A program made the position numbers and the translations under genes. From Saccharicrinis fermentans DSM 9555 = JCM 21142 (lineage in GTDB: Bacteria > Bacteroidota > Bacteroidia > Bacteroidales > Marinilabiliaceae), in contig NZ_KI912107.1 of the NCBI RefSeq assembly GCF_000517085.1, positions 2,287,777 through 2,351,776 on the forward strand: a DNA stretch of 64,000 bases. Reading direction: 5' to 3'. Below are positions 34,011-44,000 of the stretch, piece after piece (the stretch's first letter is position 1; every line of letters starts with the position of its first letter). The notes under the pieces were generated by a model. The model was not told where the DNA came from. It did no database searches and saw only the letters and a program-made list of their open reading frames with translations.

Positions 34011-37000
34011 ATGAAACATATTTTTAATGTTCTTCTGCTTTTGATAGCAGGACAAATAGCCGCACAAACCAACCTGTTACCCGACGCAAGCTTTGAGTCC
34101 GGCACCATTACAGGCAGCAATAGCGACTACTATAACTACGAAGGAAAAACACTATGGAGAGCTTGGCCTTTTATTGGCTTTGAAATAGATAACGAAATCA
34201 AAAACAGCGGTTCCAGATCACTAAAAATTGTTTACAAAAATTATGGAAATGGAAGTCCTTCATTCAGAACTGAGCATTACCCACTACTGGACGAAGGGAG
34301 CTATCAATTTTCATTTTACTATAAAACAGATATCGATCGCTCCTCCTCATATATTGAATTTGACATTCGTTATGGAACCCAAAGCGGTGGAACAACCAGC
34401 ATCAGTGTTCAACAAAAACCAATAGTAAGCGAGGCCAAGGATGGTTTTGTAAAAGTAAGCGTAGAGTTCGAAGCCAATGAAAGCTTTACCACCTTTGCTC
34501 CATATATCCGTATACCTTATATTTCTGAAGGGGCTTTTTTGTATATCGACGATGTAATGTTAAATAAAATCGCTACAGAACCCAAAGCAACCAGTCCTAC
34601 CCCCCTCAATGGAAGCACCGGAATAAACGCTAACAACACTATCTTACAGTGGGTTGGAGGTATAAATGCTGTCAAAAGAAACATTTACTTAGGAACATCT
34701 TCAGGAAACCTTCCCCTAATAGCATCTGAAACAAGTGCCACCACCTACCCGATTGCTGATTTAGAAAACCAAACCCAATACTTTTGGCGAGTAGATGAGA
34801 TGGATGCTTCCAATCATATTACAACAGGTGATGAGTGGAGTTTTACTACCAAGACATTCTATGAAGAAAACATGGAAATAATACAAACACAGCGAGTTGA
34901 ATCGGATAAACTCGTTACATGGAAACAATTTGGACCGGGAAATGCAGGATTCAACAACTTTTTACGCTATCACCCACTTTTACCAGATATATGCCTGACA
35001 TCACCAGATATGCTTAACACCTACCAAACCGAAGATAATGGAAACACTTGGTTCACAGTAAAAGATATAGACGGCACAGGAGAACTCGCTCGTATATATG
35101 ATATGTTTTATGCTACAAAAACACCTGAGTTTGCCATCGCCATCGAAAGTTCACGATTATACATCAGTAAAGATACCGCCAGAAGCTGGCAAGCAATCAA
35201 CAATTGCCCTTGGTATACACATATGGATCCAAAGGGAAGCGAAGGCCGTTCATGGTACAGAAAAATATCTTCAGTAGCCATCGATCCCCAGGACAATAAC
35301 ACTTGGTATGTAGGCGCAGGTAACTTTTGTCGTGGACAACAACAACTATGGAGTACCGTCAGTTCACCAACCTACGACAACCCTCGTGGTAGTGAAAATA
35401 TCTACGATAACATTAAGTATCAGGGTAAGATATGGAAAACAAGCGATGCCGGACAAACATGGTTAGAACTAACAAGCGGAATCGATGAGAAAGCGCAATT
35501 CTCCAGAATCATCGTACATCCCGAAAATAAAAATATGATTTTTGCCGGTTCACAGTACGGACTATACAAATCAAACAATGGAGGTACATCTTGGACAAAT
35601 ATTGGCAACGGGAAACTGGACAACAATACCATCATGAACATGGATTACTACTACGATGCAGCTTCGCACAGGTTCGTATTATACGTAATTGATCAGGTAC
35701 GTTATTATCCTGATGGCCAAAGCACCCGCTGTGATGGAGGTATTTTTAAATCAGAAGATAATGGAGAAACATGGATCAACATCAACGGTAATTTAGGTTT
35801 GGATATCAACCAGTTAACTGGAGGCGTGCCATACAACTACTACCAATATATTGCAAAATGGTTTGGCATAACAGTAAGTGAGGCACAAGGTACTTATCCA
35901 AGCCTACCAACTGCCGCTTTGCAATATTTTAACTCATTAAATGTAGATCCCAGTGGTAAAGATGCATTATACGTTGGTTTTTATGATGCACAAGTTCAAA
36001 AATCCTTCACACCTGGCCGTTTGTGGAAAACAACCGATGGAGGCAAAAACTGGATCAATATAGCCAGAGATTACGCCCCTGCCTGGGAAGCAGACAAAGC
36101 ATACTGGGAGAGCAGAAACAATCCATACAACGACAATATGGTCGAAGGACACCAACTATCCAACCAGCAATGGAACCAAAACTACCCTCTGCGATCCCTG
36201 AGATACTGCAGCGTTAATTCACGGGGGGATATAATGCTGATTTATGCGCACAATACATTTCGAAGTACAGATGGTGGAGAGACTTTTCAACAGATAGATG
36301 AAACCTATACCAGCAATGGTAATATCATGCCTGCCGGAAACAGTAATCTACCAGGACAGTGCATATGGCAGGATAAACGATTAGGAGAAAATGTTATATA
36401 TGGCGGTTCTGGAGAACACCATTTATGGAAAACCACCAATGATGGTTCCGAAGGAAAACAAGCCGCCAAATACCTAAATGGAACACAAGAAAGCGTATTT
36501 GCTGTGGCAACACATCCATGGGACGAAAATACGGTTTATACCACTTCTATGCGTCAAAAAGACCTGGACCGAATATTCAAATCAACCGATGGTGGTGAAA
36601 CTTTTGTAGATTGGGGTAAAGCAACGATGGCAGAAGAGTGGATGAGAACCAACCACATACGAATTGATCCCATCAACCCACTTAACATGTACTTTGGCGT
36701 TACTGAAGTAGCCGGTTCGGGAGGAGGTAGTGGTACTGATGGTCCCGACAAAGACAAAGAAGGTGGCTTCCATAAATCTACTGATGGCGGCAAGACCTTC
36801 TCTCCCAGCAACAATGGAATGCCTACTAAAGTATGGGTAAGAGATATAGAGTTTGACCCAAGAGATAACACCCGTGCCTCCATTTTTGTAGCTGCCCCAT
36901 GGAACAAAGAAGTACAGATCAATGGCGGTCTGTTTCACTCTAACGACAGAGGTGAAACATGGAGCGAGATTCCCATATCTAATAAGATCGAAGGGGTTAA

Positions 37001-37874
37001 CAATATTGCATTTGACCATACAGGTCGTTTGTATGCAAGCGCTGGCAGAAGAGCTGCCAACGATGATGCAGGTGGATTATTCTATAGCGACGACTATGGA
37101 GAAAGCTGGACACAAATTTTTGAAGCTGAATATGTAGATAACTTTGATATTTCACCATTTGACAACAATGTACTGGTATTTTCGATGGGGGAATTAGCCA
37201 CCAACCCTGGCATATTTATTAGTTTGGATAGAGGCAAAACCTGGAGCAAAAATAACCACACAATAGGAACTCCATCTAAAATCACCCAAGTGGAGTTTGA
37301 CTTACACAACCCAACTACCTTATGGCTATCTGTAATGGGAAGTGGTTTTTATAAAGGATATTTTAAAAACGGAGAAGATACTCGTAAAATAACCCTTACA
37401 CCAGGGACAAGCGTACTTAACCCACAAGAAACCTTACAACTTCATGTTGAAAAAACAGGGCTCAGTGGAACTATCCAATATAAATCAAGCAATCAAAGTG
37501 TAGCTTCCGTCTCTGAAAACGGATTGGTAACAGCCATCAAAAAAGGAGCTGTTAAAATATGGGCCACTTCCGAAGATGGCCGATATTCCGATTTTCTCTA
37601 CTTGGTGGTAAGTGATCAACATATTGGTATCAAAAACCAAAAAAGCATTGAGGTATCGGTGTTTCCTAACCCCACCAAAAACTTGTTGTTTGTGAAAGGA
37701 GATTATACGGGGAATTTAAACATGAAAATATTTGCTCCCAATGGCACACTGACTAAAGTCATAACACATATTAAAGCCAACAAAATTGATATATCCGACC
37801 TGAATAATGGATTATATTTTTATTTGCTGGAGAACAAGCAAGGCGTTTCTACAGGAAAATTCATTGTTCAATAA
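34011..37874 (+). CDS. Giant secreted Asp-box (BNR) repeat protein with T9SS tail
   Basis: 1287 residues. Signal peptide, a CBM-like jelly roll (about 20-185), a fibronectin-III-like domain (about 190-280), then a long beta-propeller region (about 290-1120). This contains about twelve Asp-box motifs of form S-x-D-x-G-x-T-W, for example TEDNGNTWF, TSDAGQTWLE, SEDNGETWIN, STDGGETFQQ, SNDRGETWSE and SLDRGKTWSK. A Big_2 domain follows (ITLTPGTSVLNPQETLQLHV) and a T9SS sorting domain (VFPNPTKNLLFV). The double-propeller plan is like GH74 xyloglucanases and VPS10/sortilin-like proteins. Its enzymatic role in this galactan locus is unknown; binding is an alternative. Confidence 0.75.
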   Translation: MKHIFNVLLLLIAGQIAAQTNLLPDASFESGTITGSNSDYYNYEGKTLWRAWPFIGFEIDNEIKNSGSRSLKIVYKNYGNGSPSFRTEHYPLLDEGSYQFSFYYKTDIDRSSSYIEFDIRYGTQSGGTTSISVQQKPIVSEAKDGFVKVSVEFEANESFTTFAPYIRIPYISEGAFLYIDDVMLNKIATEPKATSPTPLNGSTGINANNTILQWVGGINAVKRNIYLGTSSGNLPLIASETSATTYPIADLENQTQYFWRVDEMDASNHITTGDEWSFTTKTFYEENMEIIQTQRVESDKLVTWKQFGPGNAGFNNFLRYHPLLPDICLTSPDMLNTYQTEDNGNTWFTVKDIDGTGELARIYDMFYATKTPEFAIAIESSRLYISKDTARSWQAINNCPWYTHMDPKGSEGRSWYRKISSVAIDPQDNNTWYVGAGNFCRGQQQLWSTVSSPTYDNPRGSENIYDNIKYQGKIWKTSDAGQTWLELTSGIDEKAQFSRIIVHPENKNMIFAGSQYGLYKSNNGGTSWTNIGNGKLDNNTIMNMDYYYDAASHRFVLYVIDQVRYYPDGQSTRCDGGIFKSEDNGETWININGNLGLDINQLTGGVPYNYYQYIAKWFGITVSEAQGTYPSLPTAALQYFNSLNVDPSGKDALYVGFYDAQVQKSFTPGRLWKTTDGGKNWINIARDYAPAWEADKAYWESRNNPYNDNMVEGHQLSNQQWNQNYPLRSLRYCSVNSRGDIMLIYAHNTFRSTDGGETFQQIDETYTSNGNIMPAGNSNLPGQCIWQDKRLGENVIYGGSGEHHLWKTTNDGSEGKQAAKYLNGTQESVFAVATHPWDENTVYTTSMRQKDLDRIFKSTDGGETFVDWGKATMAEEWMRTNHIRIDPINPLNMYFGVTEVAGSGGGSGTDGPDKDKEGGFHKSTDGGKTFSPSNNGMPTKVWVRDIEFDPRDNTRASIFVAAPWNKEVQINGGLFHSNDRGETWSEIPISNKIEGVNNIAFDHTGRLYASAGRRAANDDAGGLFYSDDYGESWTQIFEAEYVDNFDISPFDNNVLVFSMGELATNPGIFISLDRGKTWSKNNHTIGTPSKITQVEFDLHNPTTLWLSVMGSGFYKGYFKNGEDTRKITLTPGTSVLNPQETLQLHVEKTGLSGTIQYKSSNQSVASVSENGLVTAIKKGAVKIWATSEDGRYSDFLYLVVSDQHIGIKNQKSIEVSVFPNPTKNLLFVKGDYTGNLNMKIFAPNGTLTKVITHIKANKIDISDLNNGLYFYLLENKQGVSTGKFIVQ

Positions 37875-37884
37875 ACTTACCACC

Positions 37885-37936
37885 AACACCTCATTCCTGG
37901 ACCATTCATACAAAACGATTGCTGGGATGAGGTGTT
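37885..37936. terminator. Hairpin after the Asp-box gene
   Basis: AACACCTCAT (37885-37894) pairs with ATGAGGTGTT (37927-37936) with further pairing inward (TCC/GGG). It lies 10 nt after the stop of the Asp-box gene and touches the end of the LacI fragment on the other strand. No T-run follows, so strength is uncertain. Confidence 0.5.
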
Positions 37937-38180
37937 AAAATAACAAGTCCATATAGTGATATAAACCCTTACCTTTCACATGAGCTATCCTTTGATAACC
38001 TTGCTCAAACAAATGTTCCATCCCTTCTTTTGCACCCACATAATCATCCGAAGAAATAAAAGGCACACGTGCATGATCCAAATACAAAATTCTGTCAATA
38101 ACTAAAAATGGAATATCTTTCCTGATCAATTGCTCCAGTTCTTCTTTCCTCATATTCAATTTTCTACTGGGTAGTATCAA
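37935..38180 (-). pseudogene. LacI-family regulator fragment
   Basis: About 75 residues that match only the middle of a LacI/GalR sugar-binding domain: RKDIPFLVIDRILYLDHARV, VPFISSDDYVGAKEGMEHLF and GYQRIAHVKGKGL. The DNA-binding N-terminus and the C-terminal half are missing. The frame ends at LYHYMDLLF, which has no family match. This is a remnant of a regulator that may once have governed the adjoining genes. It lies back-to-back with leader cassette E. Confidence 0.8.
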
Positions 38181-38214
38181 TTTAATTCATAAAAATTACA
38201 CTCCTATGAATGAA

Positions 38215-38309
38215 ATAGATCGTATTCATGAATACCTTTGAATATAAAATTTAGCAAACAATAAAATTTCTTGTGAGTTCCATATGACCACTAAAAGATA
38301 AATTTAAAC
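38215..38309 (+). promoter_or_regulatory. Leader cassette E (upstream of glycerate kinase)
   Basis: Blocks: GTATTCATGAATACCTTTGA, ATATAAAATTTAGCAAACAA, TAAAATTTCTTG, GAGTTCCATATGACCACTAA, AAGATAAATTTAAAC, then the ATG at 38310. It matches cassettes A and B across the same length. The CTTTG word and TAAAATTT lie 21 nt apart. The 9-codon reading MNTFEYKI followed by a stop exists here (38228-38254) but its Trp codon is replaced by TAG. Confidence 0.6.
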
Positions 38310-39110
38310 ATGAAAATAGTAATCGCACCCGATAAATTTAAAGGGTCATTAACGGGACTCGAATTTTGTGCAACAGTAGAGCGCAGCCTCAAAGCACATT
38401 CGGTCGATGCAAAGATTATCAACCTTCCATTGGCCGATGGTGGTGACGGAACCATCGAAGTTCTCAATTATTACCTCGAAGGAAGAATGATATCCTTAGA
38501 AGTGCATGATCCACTTCACCGTGTGATAAAAGCATCGTACCTCTATTCCGAAATAAAAAAAACAGCATATATCGAAATGGCCGAAGCATCAGGTATTCGA
38601 CTGCTCCGGGATTATGAACTAAATCCGCTGCAAACATCCTCCTATGGAACCGGAGAATTAATAAAAGATGCACTTCATAAAGGCGTTAAGCACATTATTT
38701 TAGGTATAGGCGGTAGCGCTACCAACGATGCCGGAATAGGAATGGCAAAAGCTTTGGGCTATCACTTTTACAATAACTCCCATCAAGAATTAGAGGGAAA
38801 TGGAAATAATCTGCTTTCTGTATTCACCATAGATAGTTCTGATGCCGACTGGATTATTACAGGCGAAGGTAAACTGGATAACCAGACCTTATCGGGCAAA
38901 GTAATTAAAGGTATAATGGAGTCAATAACCACTCAAAAACTAGCCATATTCTGCGGAATAAGCGAGTTGAATACAAATCATCACCATACCTTAAAAATTG
39001 ACTATTTAAAAGAAACCTGTGCGTATGCAAAAAATCAAGAAGACTCCATACGTAAAGCCAATTTATATCTAAGCAAGGTAGCCCAAGACTTTGCATCTAA
39101 ACATTTATAA
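38310..39110 (+). pseudogene. Glycerate kinase with an internal in-frame deletion
   Basis: 266 codons, whereas GlxK/GarK-type glycerate kinases have about 370-380. Both ends are well conserved: MKIVIAPDKFKGSLTGLEFC, LPLADGGDGTIEVL, IILGIGGSATNDAGIGMAKA at the front, and DWIITGEGKLDNQTLSGKVI then ETCAYAKNQEDSIRKA at the back. Between LLSVFTIDSS and DADWIITGEG about 100 residues are absent, including the central substrate-lid region. The join is near 38840. The frame is kept, so a protein may still be made, but activity is doubtful. It is transcribed behind leader cassette E. The normal enzyme phosphorylates glycerate for lower glycolysis. Confidence 0.8.
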
Positions 39111-39289
39111 AGACCCCATAAAACCATCCCTAAAACCCTAATGGAATATTTCAGCTTAACTCATAATATTTATTTTGTTAGAATCCAAATGATTTTATGT
39201 TAATATACCTTAATTTAATCACGTATTCGTAACCGCAAGCTCATGTTTCCGTAATAGAATACTCTGACATCTTAAATTATTTTGAAGAA

Positions 39290-40903
39290 ATGAAATTTGG
39301 AACAAAGTTAATATTAATAGTTTTTTTACCCATAGTAATATCCACCATAACAGCAGTTTACGTTTCATCCACCCGTTTAAAAGAGCAAGGCGTTCAGACC
39401 TTAGAGAAAAAAACGCAGACGATTCTAACGCGTATGGAGGCCATTAGAACCTATGTAGCGACACAGTTTAACATAAAAGAAGAAATACAAGAAGTTGTTT
39501 CCAATTACCCAGATGGAGTAATTCCAGATTTTGAGAAGAAAGCCATGTTGAAAAAAGTACCCATTTTTGCTTCCATGGCTGTTGGCGAGACGGATGCAGA
39601 GAAGGATAATTACGTATTCAGGATCGCATCTAAAAGAGCGAGAAATGAAAAAAATAACGCCAGCCAGCTAGAGATAGATTTTATTGAAGAATTTGAACAA
39701 AACGACACGCTCAACACCATCACTTACACCAATAAGAACACCAATGAATTATGGGTAATGCGCCCCGTTAGGCTATCTAAAGAGCAAGGCTGTCTAAATT
39801 GTCATGGTGCCCCCGATACCAGTCCTTGGGGCAATGGCAAAGATGTTTTGGGATATGGTATGGAAAACTACAAAGATGGTGATGTAGAAGGTCTTTTTAT
39901 CATCAAATCAAGTTTAAATGCCAACACCAACGAGGTGCAGGCCAATATTAGAACCGCCATTTGGGAGATAATACTCATCATGTTGGCGGTATTAGTGGCA
40001 GTTATTGTGGTCAGTGGTTTTTTCATAAAAAAAACAAACAACAAAATCAGCCGTATCGTCAAAGCCAATAAAAAAATAGCAAACGGTGACCTCAGTGAGG
40101 TACTCCCCGAAACAGGAACAGACGAATTTTCTGATATTTTTCGTAATTTGAATACCATGAGTGATTCATTAAAATCTGTTATAAAGGCAGTCAATGAAGC
40201 CTCTGCATTATTAATTGAAGAAAGTACTTCGTCCACTAAATTATCTCGTCAACTGGCATCATCCACCAATTCGCAAGCTGCTGCTGTAGAAGAAATATCA
40301 GTATCCATGGAAGAAATGACATCAACAATAGATCAAAACGGCGAACATGCACAAACAACCGAAACTATTGCTAAAAACTCAGCGCTGGAAATAGAGACAG
40401 GCAACGAGTCGTCTAAAAGTGCCATCGCCTCCATGTTATCCATTAAAGAAGAACTCAATTCAATAGGTGACATTGCGAAACAAACAAACATCCTGGCATT
40501 AAACGCTTCTGTAGAGGCAGCTCGTGCCGGAAATGCTGGTGCCGGCTTTAGCGTTGTAGCAGGTGAGGTCAGAAAACTGGCCGAACGAAGTAAAAGCTCA
40601 GCCGACCGAATTGAGACATTATTTTCCAACGGAGTAGAGACAGTAAACTCTACAAGCGACAAACTATCTCAGCTGGTTCCTGATATTACCAAAACACACA
40701 CCTTATTGTCTGAGATTGTGGCATCCAGCTTAGAACAAAGCTCTGGTGCATCTGAAATAAACAATGCCATTCAAGGACTCAATAATGTGACACAAACCAA
40801 CGTACAAATAGCAGATAACATGTCGCAAAAGGCCCAAAAACTGAACGAATATGCTAACTTGCTGAAAGAAAGAATTTCCTTTTTTAAACTGAACAAGGAT
40901 TAG
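39290..40903 (+). CDS. Methyl-accepting chemotaxis-like receptor with haem-c sensor domain
   Basis: 537 residues. TM1 (about 7-25), a periplasmic Tll0287-like/DUF3365 domain (about 30-220) with a haem c motif C168-LN-C171-H172 in [13 protein letters not shown]2 (about 224-246), HAMP (about 245-300, [20 protein letters not shown]), and a signalling domain (about 310-530) with the hairpin tip [20 protein letters not shown]. The haem points to redox, oxygen or gas sensing. No cheA or cheW gene lies nearby. The signalling tip is classical, so it could act on gliding, biofilm or a distant chemosensory system. An isolated gene before the large hybrid kinase. Confidence 0.85.
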   Translation: MKFGTKLILIVFLPIVISTITAVYVSSTRLKEQGVQTLEKKTQTILTRMEAIRTYVATQFNIKEEIQEVVSNYPDGVIPDFEKKAMLKKVPIFASMAVGETDAEKDNYVFRIASKRARNEKNNASQLEIDFIEEFEQNDTLNTITYTNKNTNELWVMRPVRLSKEQGCLNCHGAPDTSPWGNGKDVLGYGMENYKDGDVEGLFIIKSSLNANTNEVQANIRTAIWEIILIMLAVLVAVIVVSGFFIKKTNNKISRIVKANKKIANGDLSEVLPETGTDEFSDIFRNLNTMSDSLKSVIKAVNEASALLIEESTSSTKLSRQLASSTNSQAAAVEEISVSMEEMTSTIDQNGEHAQTTETIAKNSALEIETGNESSKSAIASMLSIKEELNSIGDIAKQTNILALNASVEAARAGNAGAGFSVVAGEVRKLAERSKSSADRIETLFSNGVETVNSTSDKLSQLVPDITKTHTLLSEIVASSLEQSSGASEINNAIQGLNNVTQTNVQIADNMSQKAQKLNEYANLLKERISFFKLNKD

Positions 40904-41011
40904 ACAACTATTTTCAGAAAAATAGGGGATTCCCAACAGAAACATTGTTAAAAGACTAAATGAAATAGCTCTTAGTTTAATCTTTACGAACATATCATTT
41001 TAAATAAATAT

Positions 41012-44000
41012 ATGCGCTCTCTTAAAAATCTAAATTTCGTACGCTTTTTGATTGTCTACATCCCACTGTTGTTAATCTGCTACTTAGGTGTTTCGCATTA
41101 TTACAATACCATACTGAACAACGAAACAAAAATAGCTTTACACTCAGAACTTGACGAACTTAGTATTAAGAAAATTATCATTAACGACTTCTACACCAGA
41201 TTGGTTGAGGATATCAATCTATTAACATGGCAGCATTCCAACACCATCAGTAGTTCGCCTGTTAATTCCATAAAAAAGCAGGCCAACTTTTTCAAACGCT
41301 TCTCCTCCATACTTAAGAGTTACGATCAGGTTAGGCTTTTGGATACGCTGGGCAACGAAATAATTAGAATTGACTTGGACACACAAGATCGAAACCTATT
41401 TATCGAACAAAATAATCTTCAGAACAAAGGTGAGCGTTACTATTTTCAAAGTGCAAAAAAACTCTCTCCAAACGAGATCTATTTCTCAAGAATAGACCTA
41501 AACTTCGAAAATGGTCAAATAGAAACCCCTTATAAACCAGTCATCCGCGTAGCTAAAAAAACGTACGACTCCAAGGGAAACTGTACGGGAATTATTATCA
41601 CCAACCACTTTATCACACATTTATCCAATAAACTGCTCACCTACGACGAAAATATAGACTCTTCCTTTGAAATGATCAACAAACAAGGATATTGGTTAAT
41701 GGCCAATAATCCAGACCTTACATTTGGTCATATCAAGCCCCAAAGTGATAGCATCAGCTTACCCATCAAACGCAGTAAGCTATGGAGCGAAATACAGGGT
41801 AAATCAAAAGGCTTTTACCAATCAAAGGAATATTCTTACGCATTTATAAGGTTTGCCCCCCCACAAAAACTGGACAGTAAACTTATTTTTGAAATTGACG
41901 AAGAGTTCATTCTAATTAGCAAGGTTAAAAATAGTGACATCAGAGTAAATGCTCCCTATTATAATCAAATGAAGTGGATTTCGTTTATACTATTGGCCAT
42001 ACTCTTTGCTTCCTTGATTATAGGTATACAATTCTCACGAACCAAGTTGGTGAAAAAAAATAAAATTCTAAAAGAATCTCAAGCTGAGCTTACCTTTTTA
42101 AAAGAGAAACTGGAAAATAATCTTGAACTCAAACTCAATGAACTCGCTATTACGGAACAAAAATTTTACTCTTTATTTAACAATGCAGGTATCGGGGTAG
42201 CGTTGGTAAACTTAAAAGGGAAACCAGAATTCTCCAATGGCACATTTTGCAATATACTGGGCTATTCGGCAGAAGAACTGTCTGTTAAAACCTTCCAGGA
42301 ATTCACCTATTCCGAAGACATAGAAAAAGACACCCGTCTCTTCAATAAACTAATCAAAAAACAAATCACCGGTTATAATATTGAAAAGCGCTATGTACGC
42401 AAAGATGGTAAGGTTATATGGGTAGACCTGCATGTATCTCTACTACTGAATAATGACAGCGAAATAGAAAATATAATTGCAACAGTAAGTGAAATCACAG
42501 ATAAAAAACATTATCAAGAAAAACTTTTCGATAATGCGCAAGTCTTAAATCAGATTTTTGAAGCTGTTCTGGCCATGGATCACGAAGGTATTATCACTTA
42601 TTGGAACAAGGGAGCTGTGAAATTATTTGGCCATAGCTCCGAAGAAATACTAGGCTGTCACATTGATGTTCTTTGTCCCAAAAACAATCATTCAAATCCA
42701 CAAACAGGATTGCTAAAAGACTTTTTTACCAGCAATAAAAAACAAACAGAAATACAACTTACCAAAAAAGATGGTACTATTTTCACTGCCCAATTATCCC
42801 TTTCGAACCGCTACGATAGCCACGGCAATAACATAGGTAGTATTGGTTCCATACTGGATATTTCAATTCAGAAAGAACACGAACAAAAGATCCTACAAAT
42901 TAACAACCAACTGGAGCAAAAAGTAGAAAAACGAACCCAAGAACTTAAAAAATCTTATCTTCAAATCAAAGAAAACGAATATAGACTTAATGCCGCATTT
43001 AACGGTGGAGAATACGGATGGTGGGATCAACAAACCTTAGAGCAAAAAATGATCACCCACCCTTCTCGCTTTATCTTTATCGGTTATAAAGAAGAAGAAA
43101 TAAATGACACCATAACCTGGTGGAGAGAGCAAATACATCCCGATGATATTGAAAAAACAGATCATCTTTATAAAGAAATGTACTCAGGAAAAACAGATTC
43201 TTATAAACAAGAACTCAGGTTAAAACATAAAAAGGGTCATTATATTTGGGTGTATGATCAGGGAACCGTGATCGCTAGAGACGAAAAAGGATTCCCCAAA
43301 CGTATTATTGGCACCACCCAAAATATCGATCAACGCAAGAAAGCAGAACTCGACAGACTAAAATTATCCAAAGCCGTTGAACAAAGCCAGGTGGTGGTTG
43401 AAATCACCGACAAACACGGTATCATTGAATATGTAAACCCTGCTTTTGAAAACCTTACCGGATATAGCCCTGAAGAGGTGATCGGCAAAAATCCCAAAAT
43501 TCTCAATGCCAAAATATCTCCTAAGAAAATATACAAAGACCTATGGCAAACCATATTAAAGGGTGAAACCTGGGAAGGTGAGCTTTGCAACCAAACAAAA
43601 GACGGCCGCGTTTTCTGGGAAACGGCTATCATCTCTCCCATAAAAAATGAAAATGGAAAAATCATTAACTTCATTGCTGTTAAGGAAGATATCACCGAAA
43701 AACGGGAATTCGTTGAAAAACTAAAATTAGCTAAAACCGAAGCAGAAGAGGCCAATAACGCCAAAAGTGAATTCTTGGCCAATATGAGCCATGAAATACG
43801 TACCCCCATGAATGCTGTCATCGGCTTTACCGACATACTCTACAGACAAATAAAAAGCCCTACTCAGCGACAATATCTTAACTCCATTAAGGTAAGTGGA
43901 AAAAATCTTTTGTCTATCATCAATGACATACTTGACTTATCTAAAATAGAGTCAGGAAAAATGAAAATAGAATCTTCGATCGTAGATTTATCGCAATTAC

